Below, in pieces: positions 35,216 to 44,821 of a stretch of DNA of 55,635 nucleotides. The first letter of the stretch is position 1. Each line of letters opens with the position of its first letter. The notes beneath the pieces are model-generated. The model made no database searches. It saw only the letters and a program-made list of their open reading frames with translations, and was not told the origin of the DNA. The translations under genes and the position numbers were made by a program. Source of the DNA: Chlorobiaceae bacterium (lineage in GTDB: Bacteria > Bacteroidota > Chlorobiia > Chlorobiales > Chlorobiaceae); contig JAAXVR010000019.1 in NCBI GenBank assembly GCA_013335405.1, forward strand, positions 1-55,635. The letters run 5' to 3'.

Positions 35216-35587
35216 TCAGGGATTGAGTATCGCCTCTATTTTTTCCCCCAGCTCTTCGAGATTGAACGGTTTGGTGATATACTCGACAGCCCCGAGCATC
35301 AGCCCTTTTTCCCTGTCTTCGGAGGTATCTTTCGCGGTGAGCATGATGAGCGGTATCGTGCTGCAGGCGGGGTTTTCTTTTATCCGTTCGGTAAGAGCAA
35401 AGCCGTCGATCCCCGGCATTGCGATATCGACGACGAGAAGGTTTATTCCGTTTCCGTTCTTCAGGATATCGAGCGCGGCCTGCCCGTCACCTGCAGTCAG
35501 GACGGTAAATTTCTTTCCGAGGTTGTGTGCCAGGAGGCGCCTGATATTCGGCGAATCGTCGACAACGAGGATGGTCCTGTTCTGCAT
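35216..35587 (-). CDS. Single-domain response regulator (CheY-like)
   Basis: A 123-residue stand-alone receiver domain. The acidic pocket is DD near residue 10 ([12 protein letters not shown]), the phospho-acceptor aspartate is in [10 protein letters not shown] (~54), threonine in MLTAKDT and lysine in YITKPFN. There is no output domain, so it works as a phosphorelay shuttle or by protein binding. It ends a cluster of three minus-strand genes; 11 bp separate it from the preceding receiver gene. Confidence 0.93.
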   Translation of the reverse strand: MQNRTILVVDDSPNIRRLLAHNLGKKFTVLTAGDGQAALDILKNGNGINLLVVDIAMPGIDGFALTERIKENPACSTIPLIMLTAKDTSEDREKGLMLGAVEYITKPFNLEELGEKIEAILNP

Positions 35588-35598
35588 GGTTCGGGGAG

Positions 35599-35982
35599 TT
35601 ATGAAGTGGGTTTCAGATATCTTTCGACAACCTGGAGGATAGTGTTCGGTTCTACCGGCTTGGTGATGTATGCCTGGGGAACGAGGTGTTCGCTTTCGAC
35701 CATTTCGTGAGCCTGGGCACGCGCCGTCAGGAAAATGAACGGGATATTTCTCAGCTTTTCCCTCTGGAGCAGCTTTTCCCGGAACTGCATACCGTTCATG
35801 CTGGGCATCATGATATCGCAGAGGATGAGGTCCGGTGGACTTTTTTCACAATATTCGAGGGCTTCGAGACCGTTAGCAGCTTCGGCTACCGTATAGCCTG
35901 CCTTGTTGAGGATGTAGCCGATGAGACGCCTCGAGTTGGGCTGGTCGTCGGCCAGAAGAATTGATCTGCCGCCGGATGTCAT
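35599..35982 (-). CDS. Single-domain response regulator
   Basis: A 127-residue receiver domain with LLADDQPNSRRLIGYIL (acidic pair), phospho-acceptor in LILCDIMMPSMNG, FLTARAQ and YITKPVEP (lysine). No output domain. It overlaps the stop of the upstream hybrid kinase gene by four bases (ATGA) and precedes the second receiver gene by 11 bp. The three genes should be one transcript and one phosphorelay. Confidence 0.93.
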   Translation of the reverse strand: MTSGGRSILLADDQPNSRRLIGYILNKAGYTVAEAANGLEALEYCEKSPPDLILCDIMMPSMNGMQFREKLLQREKLRNIPFIFLTARAQAHEMVESEHLVPQAYITKPVEPNTILQVVERYLKPTS

Positions 35983-38201
35983 GCTGTCGCCTCCATTTCA
36001 ACGTTCATGAGCGGCAGGCTTATGGTGAATTCCGTTCCTTCGTGCAGCCTGCTTGTGACTTCGATTGTTCCCTCATGGGCATCGATGATCTCTTTCACGA
36101 TCGGAAGGCCGAGGCCTGTTCCCTCGATTTCCTCTCCAGGCCGGTTGACCCGGTAGAATTTTTCGAATATCCTCTCGAGGTCTTCTTCGGGAATTCCCGT
36201 TCCCGTATCCTTGACGATGAAACGCATGGAATGGTCGTCGTATTTCATTGCGACAGAGACCGTCCCCCCCGGAGCGGTGAATTTCAGGGCGTTTCCGATG
36301 ATGTTGATGGCTGCCTGCTTGAGCGCGTCCGGGTCTGCGTACACCCTGACCGGCGGGATCTGCACATCGAGTTTCAGCAGGATATCTTTTTCTTCCGCCC
36401 TGATTTTCAGAGACCGGCAGACTTCAGCGAGCGTGAGGGAAGGGTCGATGCCCGTTTTTTTGTAGGAGACCCTGCCGGAATCGATTTTCGAAATCATGAG
36501 CACATCCTCTATGAGGGCTGAGAGCCTTTTGCTCTCGTCGTGGATGATCTGCAGGAATTCGAAGAGCGTTTCCCGGTCGAGTTCGTCCACGTCGCGCATG
36601 ATCGTGCTGGTGAACCCGAGGATTGAAAAAAGGGGAGTGCGCAGTTCGTGAGAAACCGTGGAAATGAAATCGTTCTTGAGACGGACGTTTTCCCTGATGA
36701 GACATTCCGAACGTTTCTGTTCAGAAATATCGCGGATGATGCCGACAAAACGTCTGTGATGGGTCGTGGTGAATATTGCTGAACTTACATGCACGTCGAT
36801 ACGCAGGCCGTGCTTCGTTATGATCTGCGTTTCGAACCTTTCGGCCAGCTGCTGCAGAGCCTTGAGGAAATACTCGTCTGCCGACGACCGCAGCTCCTCG
36901 GGATAGAGTTCCCTGATGTTCATGCTGCGGAGTTCTTCGGGCGAGTATTCGAAAAGCTGGAGAGCCTCTCTGTTCCATTCTACAAGCGAGCCCGTATCGA
37001 TATCGGCCACGATGATTGCGTCGGGTATTGCCTGGAAGAGGTTGTGATATTTTTTCTGGTTTTCATGCAGCTGTTCTTCGGCCTGCTTTCGTTCCGTTAT
37101 GTCGACAACCAGGCCCCTCAGGCCGATCGTTCCGTTCCTGCCGGTGACGGGAGCGGTATAGACAAGGACGGGGAAGCGTGTTCCGTCGTTTTTCATGGCG
37201 ATGTATTCATGGCTCCGGGAAAAAAGATCCTCCCTGTTTTCCTGAAGGCTGGCGGTGACACGGGCTCTTTCCTCCGGCGCAAAGAACCGCAGGGCATGGA
37301 TTCCTCTGCGCAGATCTTCCGGCCTGTAGCCGAACGTGTTGAACCCTGCACGGTTCGAGTAGGTGATGTAGCCCCGGCTGTCGGATTCGAAGACAGGCTG
37401 GGGAAGCAGGTTGCTGAGGTCCCTGAACCGCTTGTTGCTTTCGGCGAGCTCTTCCCGGCTGTTCTTGACTGCGGTGATGTCCTGCAGGAGGGCCAGGACA
37501 TGGGATACGTTTTCCTTGCTGTTGAAAATCGGGCTCACGATCGCGCGGACCCAGTTCTGTTGGCCCTTTTTCCCTTTTTTCAGGAATTCTCCTTCCCAGA
37601 TTTCTTTCGAAGCGACGGTTTCGGGAAGTTTCCTGTAGAAAGCGCCGAGATGCTTTTCAGCACCCCTGATGTTGCTGCCGGGAAGGGCTGTCTTTTTTCC
37701 TGCGTAAAGATGGTGAAACGCAGGATTGGTGTACTCGATTTTTCCATCCCTGCCGGTAATGACCACGGCAATAGGGCTCTGGTCCATGGCCGCTGAAAGC
37801 AGCCTTACCTGCTGTTTCAGCGCTGACTCGGAGAGCGCATTTTTCAGTGTTATTTCGAGTCTTTTGCCGTCGATCGGTTTTGTCAGGTATTCATATGCCC
37901 CGAGCTTGATGCACTCTACGGCCTGTTCGATATCTCCCGATCCGGATATCATGATGACCGGGACGAGGGTATCGTTGTTCGTCAGGTGGCGCAGGACTTC
38001 GATTCCGTTCCTGCCGGGCATGCTGATGTCGAGCAGTATGGCGTCGACCGGACTGTATTGCAGAAGAGCTATGGCTTCGTCGCCGTCGGAAGCGGTAAGC
38101 GGATCGTAACCGATCTTCCGTATGATGCCTGTTATGATGTTCCTGATCACATGGCTGTCGTCGACGACGAGTACTTTCTGTTTTTCAGCTTGATCGGTCA
38201 T
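35979..38201 (-). CDS. Hybrid sensor kinase: REC-PAS-PAS-PAS-HisKA-HATPase
   Basis: A 740-residue soluble protein. An N-terminal receiver (1-125; aspartate in AILLDISMPGRNG, lysine in YLTKPIDG) is followed by three PAS/PAC units (about 133-255, 262-375 and 383-495; each PAC ends with a VVDITERKQAEEQL-like segment), HisKA with DFISTVSHELRTPLFSILGF (~515) and HATPase_c with NIIGNALKFTAPGG, DTGTGIPEEDLERIFEKFYR and GTGLGLPIVKEI. No membrane helix is seen, so it senses a cytoplasmic signal, perhaps redox or small ligands through PAS. The phosphoryl group is probably passed to the two receivers encoded downstream. The N-terminal receiver allows control by another kinase. Confidence 0.93.
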   Translation of the reverse strand: MTDQAEKQKVLVVDDSHVIRNIITGIIRKIGYDPLTASDGDEAIALLQYSPVDAILLDISMPGRNGIEVLRHLTNNDTLVPVIMISGSGDIEQAVECIKLGAYEYLTKPIDGKRLEITLKNALSESALKQQVRLLSAAMDQSPIAVVITGRDGKIEYTNPAFHHLYAGKKTALPGSNIRGAEKHLGAFYRKLPETVASKEIWEGEFLKKGKKGQQNWVRAIVSPIFNSKENVSHVLALLQDITAVKNSREELAESNKRFRDLSNLLPQPVFESDSRGYITYSNRAGFNTFGYRPEDLRRGIHALRFFAPEERARVTASLQENREDLFSRSHEYIAMKNDGTRFPVLVYTAPVTGRNGTIGLRGLVVDITERKQAEEQLHENQKKYHNLFQAIPDAIIVADIDTGSLVEWNREALQLFEYSPEELRSMNIRELYPEELRSSADEYFLKALQQLAERFETQIITKHGLRIDVHVSSAIFTTTHHRRFVGIIRDISEQKRSECLIRENVRLKNDFISTVSHELRTPLFSILGFTSTIMRDVDELDRETLFEFLQIIHDESKRLSALIEDVLMISKIDSGRVSYKKTGIDPSLTLAEVCRSLKIRAEEKDILLKLDVQIPPVRVYADPDALKQAAINIIGNALKFTAPGGTVSVAMKYDDHSMRFIVKDTGTGIPEEDLERIFEKFYRVNRPGEEIEGTGLGLPIVKEIIDAHEGTIEVTSRLHEGTEFTISLPLMNVEMEATA

Positions 38202-38276
38202 CGTTCTCGAACATTGATGAAATTTTGCGGTTCCCCTCGTTTTTCGGGGAACTGCATGTTCAGCCTGAAATTTTCT

Positions 38277-38936
38277 TCAGTCGCAGAAAAGAACCTTGTA
38301 GTCCCTGCTGACGAACGTGTTGGCGAGGCGCCGGAGTTTCAGGGCGCTCTGGTGTTCCTTTTCAAGCACTTTCCAGCGGTGTTCGTCGGTGGATTCCTTT
38401 GCGCGCAGCAACTGGTTCTTTTTCGTTTCCTGATAGGTCAGGTCGATATAGACCCCGAGGTCAATGCCTTCGGTCGCTATGGCATAGAGTCCGTCAATGA
38501 TGAGCAGGTTGATGCCGGCGAAATCGGTGATGAGCGTGTCGACCTCCTCGGTGATGATATCGACGCACGGCATGCTGGCCTTGCGGCCGTAGCGGAACTC
38601 CTCGATATTGCGGTTCAGCCAATCCCGGTCATACTCGTCGGGACCGATGGTTTCAAAATTGTGAAGCTCACGGTCAGCCCTGCGCTTCAGCGGTTCCACC
38701 CTGTAATAGTTGTCGGTGTGGAGGATTTTCACCCTGATCCCCTCTTTTTTCAGGATGAGAGCGAGCGAGTGCGCAAGTTCCGATTTGCCTGCGCCGGATT
38801 CGCCGGATATGGCGACGATGAATTTACGTCCGGGGTGTTCTTCCTCCATGGCTTCCTTGTCGACGAGCACCCGCTCCGCTATGGCTTCAGCAGCTTTTCT
38901 ATGCTGGTCACCGATGAGTAGAATGTCGCTCAGCAT
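38277..38936 (-). CDS. Uridine kinase-like P-loop NTPase
   Basis: A 219-residue protein from ATG 38936. Walker A is GESGAGKSE (G45-S52), [17 protein letters not shown] contains the TDNYY/DxxY nucleoside-site pattern of the uridine kinase/phosphoribulokinase superfamily, and [11 protein letters not shown] is the Walker B-like strand. A C-terminal [18 protein letters not shown] region is the lid. The frame is open upstream to 39110, but that part has no similarity. Substrate is unknown: uridine, another nucleoside or a sugar are possible. The neighbour at 39111 is a protein of unknown function on the same strand. Confidence 0.82.
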   Translation of the reverse strand: MLSDILLIGDQHRKAAEAIAERVLVDKEAMEEEHPGRKFIVAISGESGAGKSELAHSLALILKKEGIRVKILHTDNYYRVEPLKRRADRELHNFETIGPDEYDRDWLNRNIEEFRYGRKASMPCVDIITEEVDTLITDFAGINLLIIDGLYAIATEGIDLGVYIDLTYQETKKNQLLRAKESTDEHRWKVLEKEHQSALKLRRLANTFVSRDYKVLFCD

Positions 38937-39110
38937 GGTTGATGGGGATTTTCTGATGAATGGAGTGGCGGCACTGATGTTATGTTCCGCAGCGACCTCC
39001 CGGCATGGTCGCCATACAGACAAATATAAGAAACAGAAGCAATCATGTACATGCCGTTCCTGTACTAATGAAGGGTTCCCGAGTGAAAGAGAAGGTTCCT
39101 TGCGGAACAC

Positions 39111-39668
39111 TCATTTCTGCATTGCCCGTATCTTCGCGATCACGTCTGTATGCGGATGCCTGACGAGGTCGTCCTCGTGCTCCGGCAGGGTGATGTGCTT
39201 GGCGACCGTTTCGAGCATTTTTTCTTCGAGATGGGTGGCAATGTCGAGCATTCGGGTGAGATGGTGCTGCAGTTCGTAATGGATGAACTTTTCGGCGTTG
39301 TGTCTTCTCATTTTTCCGAGGATCTGGGCCAGGAGAGGACACTCGAGATACATCGAGACCTCGCCGAAATATTCAAGAGGCAGGTCGTTTGCATAACCTG
39401 TCGCCTGATCGACGCTCATCTTGCTGCATACGCCCGCAGCGATACGCGGCTTGATGTGATCGACCATCAGGGGTATGACGATGAAGTGGGGGATATACTT
39501 GACAATCATTCCGATGGCTTCGAAAAGCTCTTCGAATCCGTCGGTCTTGTGGTCCACGAGTTCCCGGGCCCAGGAGATGATGCTGTCTTTCTGGGGCGAA
39601 GAGAGCTCCGCAAGTACATCAGGTACGGGAATGCCGGTCCAGGCGAGGGTTTCGTTCAGATCACTCAT
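39111..39668 (-). CDS. Hypothetical protein, all-alpha
   Basis: A 185-residue soluble protein predicted to be mostly helical, with many histidines in the second half (NAEKFIHYELQHHLTRMLDIATHLEEK and TLPEHEDDLVRHPHTD), which could bind metal. A moderately hydrophobic stretch (GMIVKYIPHFIVIPLMVDHI, about 52-71) is not a clear membrane helix. I do not recognise the family. It lies upstream of the uridine kinase-like gene on the same strand with 174 bp between, so a functional link is uncertain. Confidence 0.65.
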   Translation of the reverse strand: MSDLNETLAWTGIPVPDVLAELSSPQKDSIISWARELVDHKTDGFEELFEAIGMIVKYIPHFIVIPLMVDHIKPRIAAGVCSKMSVDQATGYANDLPLEYFGEVSMYLECPLLAQILGKMRRHNAEKFIHYELQHHLTRMLDIATHLEEKMLETVAKHITLPEHEDDLVRHPHTDVIAKIRAMQK

Positions 39669-39870
39669 GGCGTCTCACGGTTTCGGGGTTGTTGCCAGCC
39701 AGGCCGGATTATGTGCATACCAGCATGAAGTGTATGAAAAAAAAATCTGAATTGAAAAGCTCCAGTTGATGCCTTGTGCTTTCCGTATGGGGGCAAAACG
39801 CAAGGCAATGGCTATATTGCGCCTTCGGACAGGTAAATGGAGGAAAAGCAGGAAGGAGTGTTGAGCATAT

Positions 39871-41766
39871 ATGGTTCTGTTGACAGTTGAAGGGCTTGAA
39901 AAGCATTACGGGCTGAAACACCTGTTTTCAGGGGTTTCGTTCGGTATCGATGAAAAGGACAAGATCGGTATTATCGGGGCGAACGGGAGCGGAAAAAGCA
40001 CGCTGCTGAAAATCCTGGCAGGGGTTGAAACGCCCGACAAGGGGAAGATTATGATAGCAAACCAGAAAAAGATTGCCTATCTGCCCCAGGATTCTCCATT
40101 CGATCCGGAGGACACGGTGCTGGAAGCCATTCTGAAATCCAGCGACAAGGCAATGGACCTTATCTACGAGTATGAACTTGTCTGCAGGGAACTGGAGGAG
40201 AGGCACAGCGAGGATCCGTCACTGATCGAAAGGATGAGCCGCCTGGCCCATGAAATAGAGGTGTGTGGAGCCTGGGAACTCGAATCGAATGCGAAGACCG
40301 TGCTCGGCCGGCTCGGACTTTACGATCTCGATGCGAAAATGGGTAATCTTTCCGGAGGACAGCGCAAACGGGTGGCACTGGCCCATGCCCTTGTCGTCCC
40401 GAGCGACGGACTGATTCTCGACGAGCCGACAAACCATCTTGACGCAGACAGCGTCGAGTGGCTGGAGCAGTATATACGACGGTATCAGGGCGCGGTGCTT
40501 CTGATCACGCATGACCGGTATTTTCTCGACCGGGTCGCTACACGCATGATGGAACTTGACGGCCGGACTGCCGTTATGTACACTGGAGGGTATTCAAGTT
40601 ATCTGCTGCAGAAAGCAGAACAGGAAGAGCAGGCCATACGGGATGATCGCAAGCGTCAGGCTCTGGTACGCCAGGAGCTCGAATGGATGAGGGGCGGTTG
40701 CAAGGCCCGGACAACCAAGCAGAAAGCCCGGATGCAGCGCGCAGAAACCCTGGTCTATACGCCGCGCAAGGAAAAGGCGAAAGAGCTTGAAATCGGTTTC
40801 GGTGCTGAACGTCTCGGCGACAAGATTATCGAATTTCACCGGGTATCGAAATCCTACGGTGAGAAGCTGCTGCTGAAGTCATTCGAATATCATCTGCAGA
40901 GAGGAGACCGTATCGGCATTATCGGCCCGAACGGTACAGGAAAAACCACTCTTTTCGAGATGATCACGGGCAGGGTAAAACCGGACAGCGGTCATATCGA
41001 TATCGGAAAGTCGGTGAAAATCGGTTACTACGATCAGCAGAGCAGGGATCTTGATGACGAAAAACGGGTCATCGAATACATTCAGGATGAGGCAGAACAG
41101 ATTAAAACAAAGGACGGCAGCGTTTTTTCCGCCTCAAAAATGCTCGAGCGCTTTCTTTTTGCACCATCCGCCCAGTACAACCATATACGAACGCTTTCAG
41201 GCGGGGAGCGGCGGAGGCTTTATCTGCTCCGTCAGCTTATCGGTTCACCGAACGTGCTTCTTCTTGATGAACCAACCAATGATCTTGACATTCCCACGCT
41301 CAGGGTGCTTGAAGATTTTCTCGATACCTATACGGGCTGCCTGTTGGCCATCAGTCACGACCGCTACTTTCTTGACCGTACGGTAGAGTATATTTTCGCG
41401 TTTGAAGAGGACGGCAGTATCAGACGTTATCCCGGGAACTATACACTTTATCTTGACATGAAGGCTTCCCTGGAAACGAAACACGAGAAAAAACCGGCGA
41501 AGAACCCGATCGGTGAAGCGAAACCGGCAGTCAAGCCGGCAGTATCCATTCCGGAAAAGCTCAGCAGTAAAGAGAAGCGTGAACTTGAGGTGCTGGAACG
41601 AAAAATTCATGAGGCTGAAATCCTTCAGACCGGGCTTGCGGATCGTCTTGCATCTGCAGGAAGCAACTTCGAGCTGCAGCAGAAGCTCGGTGAAGAGCTC
41701 TCCCTCCTGCAACAGAAACTTGAAAAAGATATGGAGCGATGGAGCGCGCTGGCAGAAAAAGCCTGA
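39871..41766 (+). CDS. ABC-F family ATPase (Uup-like)
   Basis: A 631-residue protein with two ABC domains in tandem. Walker A motifs are GANGSGKST (36-44) and GPNGTGKTT (near 352-360). Signatures are NLSGGQRKRVALAHAL and TLSGGERRRLYLLRQL. The Walker B motifs LILDEPTNHLDADSVEW and LLLDEPTNDLDIPTLRV are the typical ABC-F form. A basic interdomain linker with MRGGCKARTTKQKARMQRAET and a C-terminal coiled coil (about 560-631) match the Uup subgroup. No membrane part: ABC-F proteins act at the ribosome E site or, for Uup, in replication/transposition-related and ribosome functions. The AlkD-like gene follows after 35 bp. Confidence 0.93.
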   Translation: MVLLTVEGLEKHYGLKHLFSGVSFGIDEKDKIGIIGANGSGKSTLLKILAGVETPDKGKIMIANQKKIAYLPQDSPFDPEDTVLEAILKSSDKAMDLIYEYELVCRELEERHSEDPSLIERMSRLAHEIEVCGAWELESNAKTVLGRLGLYDLDAKMGNLSGGQRKRVALAHALVVPSDGLILDEPTNHLDADSVEWLEQYIRRYQGAVLLITHDRYFLDRVATRMMELDGRTAVMYTGGYSSYLLQKAEQEEQAIRDDRKRQALVRQELEWMRGGCKARTTKQKARMQRAETLVYTPRKEKAKELEIGFGAERLGDKIIEFHRVSKSYGEKLLLKSFEYHLQRGDRIGIIGPNGTGKTTLFEMITGRVKPDSGHIDIGKSVKIGYYDQQSRDLDDEKRVIEYIQDEAEQIKTKDGSVFSASKMLERFLFAPSAQYNHIRTLSGGERRRLYLLRQLIGSPNVLLLDEPTNDLDIPTLRVLEDFLDTYTGCLLAISHDRYFLDRTVEYIFAFEEDGSIRRYPGNYTLYLDMKASLETKHEKKPAKNPIGEAKPAVKPAVSIPEKLSSKEKRELEVLERKIHEAEILQTGLADRLASAGSNFELQQKLGEELSLLQQKLEKDMERWSALAEKA

Positions 41767-41801
41767 TCGCTGCACGATAAAACAGGTTATGGAAATGAGC
41801 T

Positions 41802-42506
41802 ATGACAGCATTGCTTATACAGTCAAGGCTTGAAGAACTCTCTGACCCCGCAGAAGCGCTGTTCGCACAAAGGTTTTTCAAGACTGCACCCGGCGAATAC
41901 GGAGAAGGGGATATTTTCCGCGGAATACGTGTTCCTGTACTCCGGAAGCTCTCGAAGGCTTTTCAGGAAACTCCGCTCACTGAGGTTCTCGGGCTGCTCG
42001 GTTCATGTTTTCACGAAGACCGCCTGCTTGCCCTGCTGCTGCTGCTGCACAGATATGCATTGGCTGATGCAGGTGAACGTGAGAGACTCTTTGAGCTCTA
42101 CCTCGCAAATACCCGCTTCATAAACAACTGGGACCTCGTCGACATTTCCGCACCGCACATTCCCGGCAGGTTTCTGTATGAACATGAACGAACTCCTCTC
42201 TACCGGCTTGCCGGATCACACAGCCTCTGGGAGCGGAGAATCGCCGTGATTGCAACGTTTTATTTCATCCGCAGGGGAGATTTCGGTGAAACGTTCGCAC
42301 TCTCGGAACTGCTCCTCGATGATCGGGAAGACCTGATACACAAGGCGGCAGGATGGATGCTGCGCGAGGTCGGCAAGCGGGATATGGAAGCGGCGGAAGG
42401 TTTCCTTGCGGAGCATTACCGGCGGATGCCGAGGACCATGCTCCGTTATGCGATTGAACGTTTCCCTGAAGAGCTTCGGCAGCGTTACCTCAGGGGCGGG
42501 GTTTGA
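41802..42506 (+). CDS. DNA alkylation repair protein (AlkD-like)
   Basis: A 234-residue all-helical protein of the AlkD/DUF HEAT-repeat family. The segments FKTAPGEYGEGDIFRGIRVPVLRKL, NWDLVDISAPHIPGRFLYE, LAGSHSLWERRIAVIATFYFIRRGDF and HKAAGWMLREVGKRD follow the repeat pattern; the WD and R residues that contact DNA in AlkD are in place. The family excises N3- and N7-alkylated bases without base flipping. It follows the ABC-F gene closely and may be on the same transcript. It ends 25 bp before the convergent oligopeptidase gene. Confidence 0.9.
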   Translation: MTALLIQSRLEELSDPAEALFAQRFFKTAPGEYGEGDIFRGIRVPVLRKLSKAFQETPLTEVLGLLGSCFHEDRLLALLLLLHRYALADAGERERLFELYLANTRFINNWDLVDISAPHIPGRFLYEHERTPLYRLAGSHSLWERRIAVIATFYFIRRGDFGETFALSELLLDDREDLIHKAAGWMLREVGKRDMEAAEGFLAEHYRRMPRTMLRYAIERFPEELRQRYLRGGV

Positions 42507-42531
42507 GCTGTCGGGGTTCTTGCCGACGGTA

Positions 42532-44712
42532 TCATTTCACCCGGAATTCCGGATGGCCGGTCTGCCAGAGGCCGAAACTCAAGACGTCGGCAAGCGATTC
42601 GAAATCTTTCGTTTTGGTGTTGCCGATGCCATGGCCTGCATCGCCATCCGCAAAAAAGAGCACCGGTTTGCCCGAAGCTGTCGCCAGGGAGAGACGTGCG
42701 GCGAATTTCGCAGGCTGCCAGGCAATCACCCTCGGATCGTTGAGGCCTGCCGTGATGAGGGCTGCCGGGTAGTGAACGCCATCCGTGATGTTCAGGTAGG
42801 GGTCCATTGTCATGAGGGCCATGCATTCGTTCCGTTTCGTGACCGATCCGAATTCAGGGACATTCACCGGCCCGTTCGGGGTCAGTTCGCCGCGAAGCGG
42901 GTTCATGAGACCGACCTGCGAGATCACTGCCGCGAAGAGATCGGGACGTTCGGTCATTGCCCGCCCGACGAGGATTCCTCCCGCACTTGATGCGTTGATG
43001 GCTATTTTCCCCGGGCCAGTAAATCCTTTTTCCTCGAGGTACCGGGCACAGCTGATGAGATCTTTCCAGGTATTTGCCTTTGTGGATTTCATGCCTGCGG
43101 TGTGCCACGAATCGCCAAGCTCTCCTCCGCCCCGCACATGCGCAATTGCGAGGACTCCGCCCTTCGCTGTCCACAGCAGAAGTCCGGGACTGAAAAACGG
43201 TGTGATTGCCTTGCCGTAGGCCCCGTAGCCATAGATGAATGCCGGATTTTTCCCATCTTTTTTCAATGACGGCATGTAGACGATGGAGAGGGGGACCTGC
43301 ACCCTGTCGTGGGAAGGGACCATTACCTCTTCGACCACGAGGTCCCTGTATTCCGGGTATTCAGCCGGCGACGAAAGCGTTTCCTTGCGGAACCCGTTTG
43401 TTTCGGGAAGGTAGCGGTATCTTCTGAAATCGTTGTTCCAGCCTCCCATGACGGTCCACACGTCAGGGTAGAGGAACCCCTTCGAAAAGAGAGCGAGAGT
43501 TCCAGGTCTGAATGGAAGGGCGAGCTCGACCGGTGAGCGGCTGCCGTAATCCTGCCTGAAAAGCTTCGCCGTAACTCCATTGGTCGACTGGGTGTAGTAT
43601 ATCCCGTCTTTCGTCAACGCAAAAGCAGTGAGCCGCGCAGAGGGATTTTCCGGGACGACCGTTTCGGCAAGTCGGAAATCAGGTCTTGCCAGAGATGTTT
43701 TCATGAGCTTGAACCTTGGCGCGTTTTTCGGAGTGGAGAAAAAAACCTCGCTACGGTTGACCGCAAAATCATGGACGTCGTTTTCGGGAAGGAAGAGCGG
43801 TTTCCAGTTGATACGCTCGAGGGAAAGCTCGTGAGCAGGAGCGTAGTAGACGGTAAGCCTCCGGTCGACGTTCGAGACGAAAGCGAAAAGTTGTCCGCTC
43901 TTGTCGTTGTAATCCACACCGGGAATGTCTTCGCTCTTTATTCTCAGTTCCGGGTTGGTCGCTTTCGAGAAAACCTCCCGGTCGAGATCGGGATCGGTGC
44001 CCAGGCGGTGAAGGAAGACCTTGCTGTCGTTCTGCGGGTTCTGTCCGGGAACGGCAATCTTCATGCGGTTGTAGAGAAACGATTTTTCGTCAGGCAGCCA
44101 GGAGGGCGATGCGAACCTGCATCGGTCGATCAGTTCAGGGAGCAGTTTTTTAGAAGCGACATCCATGACGACCAGGACGCTGTTTTCGGAGCCGTTAGCC
44201 GAAAGCGAAAGAGCAATCCGGGAACCTTTGTCGGAAGGAGAAATATTGGTGATGACATAGTTTCCTCCGCCCGCCGGAGAGAGCGAGGCAGGGTCGAAGA
44301 GCATGGTTTCCCTGCCTTCGAAGCCGTCACGGCAGTAAAGCTTGCCGACTTCATCCCCGGGAGTTTCCTTGAGGTAGAAATACCGGTCGTTATCCGTGAT
44401 GGAAAGGCTGTAAACCTTCGAAGGCCTCCTCTCGTCGAATTCCCTCATTCTGGAGATGAGGGCGCGGCGTCCGGGGATGCTTTCCAGTACAGAGCGGGCG
44501 CGCGATGACTGCCCGGTGATCCACTGCATGACCTTCGGGTCTCCGAGGTTTTCCAGTGGCTGGAAAGGATCGGCTACGGGTACTCCGAAGTAGTGATCGA
44601 CAACCGGACTTTGCGGCGGTGGCGAAAGCTGCTCTGCGGACGAAGCATTGCGGAAGGGGAGGAGAAGCAGGGCGGAAGATATGATAATGAAGGCGTTTCT
44701 CAGTTGCATCAT
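42532..44712 (-). CDS. Prolyl oligopeptidase family serine peptidase (S9A), exported
   Basis: A 726-residue protein from ATG 44712 (a second ATG directly follows). A signal peptide (about residues 1-26, ending ASSA) directs it to the periplasm. The N-terminal part VVDHYFGVPVADPFQPLENL is the S9A entry, the middle (70-420) is the seven-bladed propeller, and the C-terminal hydrolase shows IYGYGAYG, HVRGGGELGDSWH, the nucleophile in AINASSAGGILVG, aspartate in TAGLNDPRV and histidine in DGDAGHGIG. It cuts short peptides after proline. It is convergent with the AlkD-like gene. Confidence 0.93.
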   Translation of the reverse strand: MMQLRNAFIIISSALLLLPFRNASSAEQLSPPPQSPVVDHYFGVPVADPFQPLENLGDPKVMQWITGQSSRARSVLESIPGRRALISRMREFDERRPSKVYSLSITDNDRYFYLKETPGDEVGKLYCRDGFEGRETMLFDPASLSPAGGGNYVITNISPSDKGSRIALSLSANGSENSVLVVMDVASKKLLPELIDRCRFASPSWLPDEKSFLYNRMKIAVPGQNPQNDSKVFLHRLGTDPDLDREVFSKATNPELRIKSEDIPGVDYNDKSGQLFAFVSNVDRRLTVYYAPAHELSLERINWKPLFLPENDVHDFAVNRSEVFFSTPKNAPRFKLMKTSLARPDFRLAETVVPENPSARLTAFALTKDGIYYTQSTNGVTAKLFRQDYGSRSPVELALPFRPGTLALFSKGFLYPDVWTVMGGWNNDFRRYRYLPETNGFRKETLSSPAEYPEYRDLVVEEVMVPSHDRVQVPLSIVYMPSLKKDGKNPAFIYGYGAYGKAITPFFSPGLLLWTAKGGVLAIAHVRGGGELGDSWHTAGMKSTKANTWKDLISCARYLEEKGFTGPGKIAINASSAGGILVGRAMTERPDLFAAVISQVGLMNPLRGELTPNGPVNVPEFGSVTKRNECMALMTMDPYLNITDGVHYPAALITAGLNDPRVIAWQPAKFAARLSLATASGKPVLFFADGDAGHGIGNTKTKDFESLADVLSFGLWQTGHPEFRVK

Positions 44713-44821
44713 GGTTCTTGATATAAGGTAACTTCTGGTAATCTCCGGTCGGGTTCCCTTCCGGTTTGACGGCAAAGGGGACGTTCCGGCCCCTCTGGTT
44801 CGAAAAAGCTGCAGGAAAATT

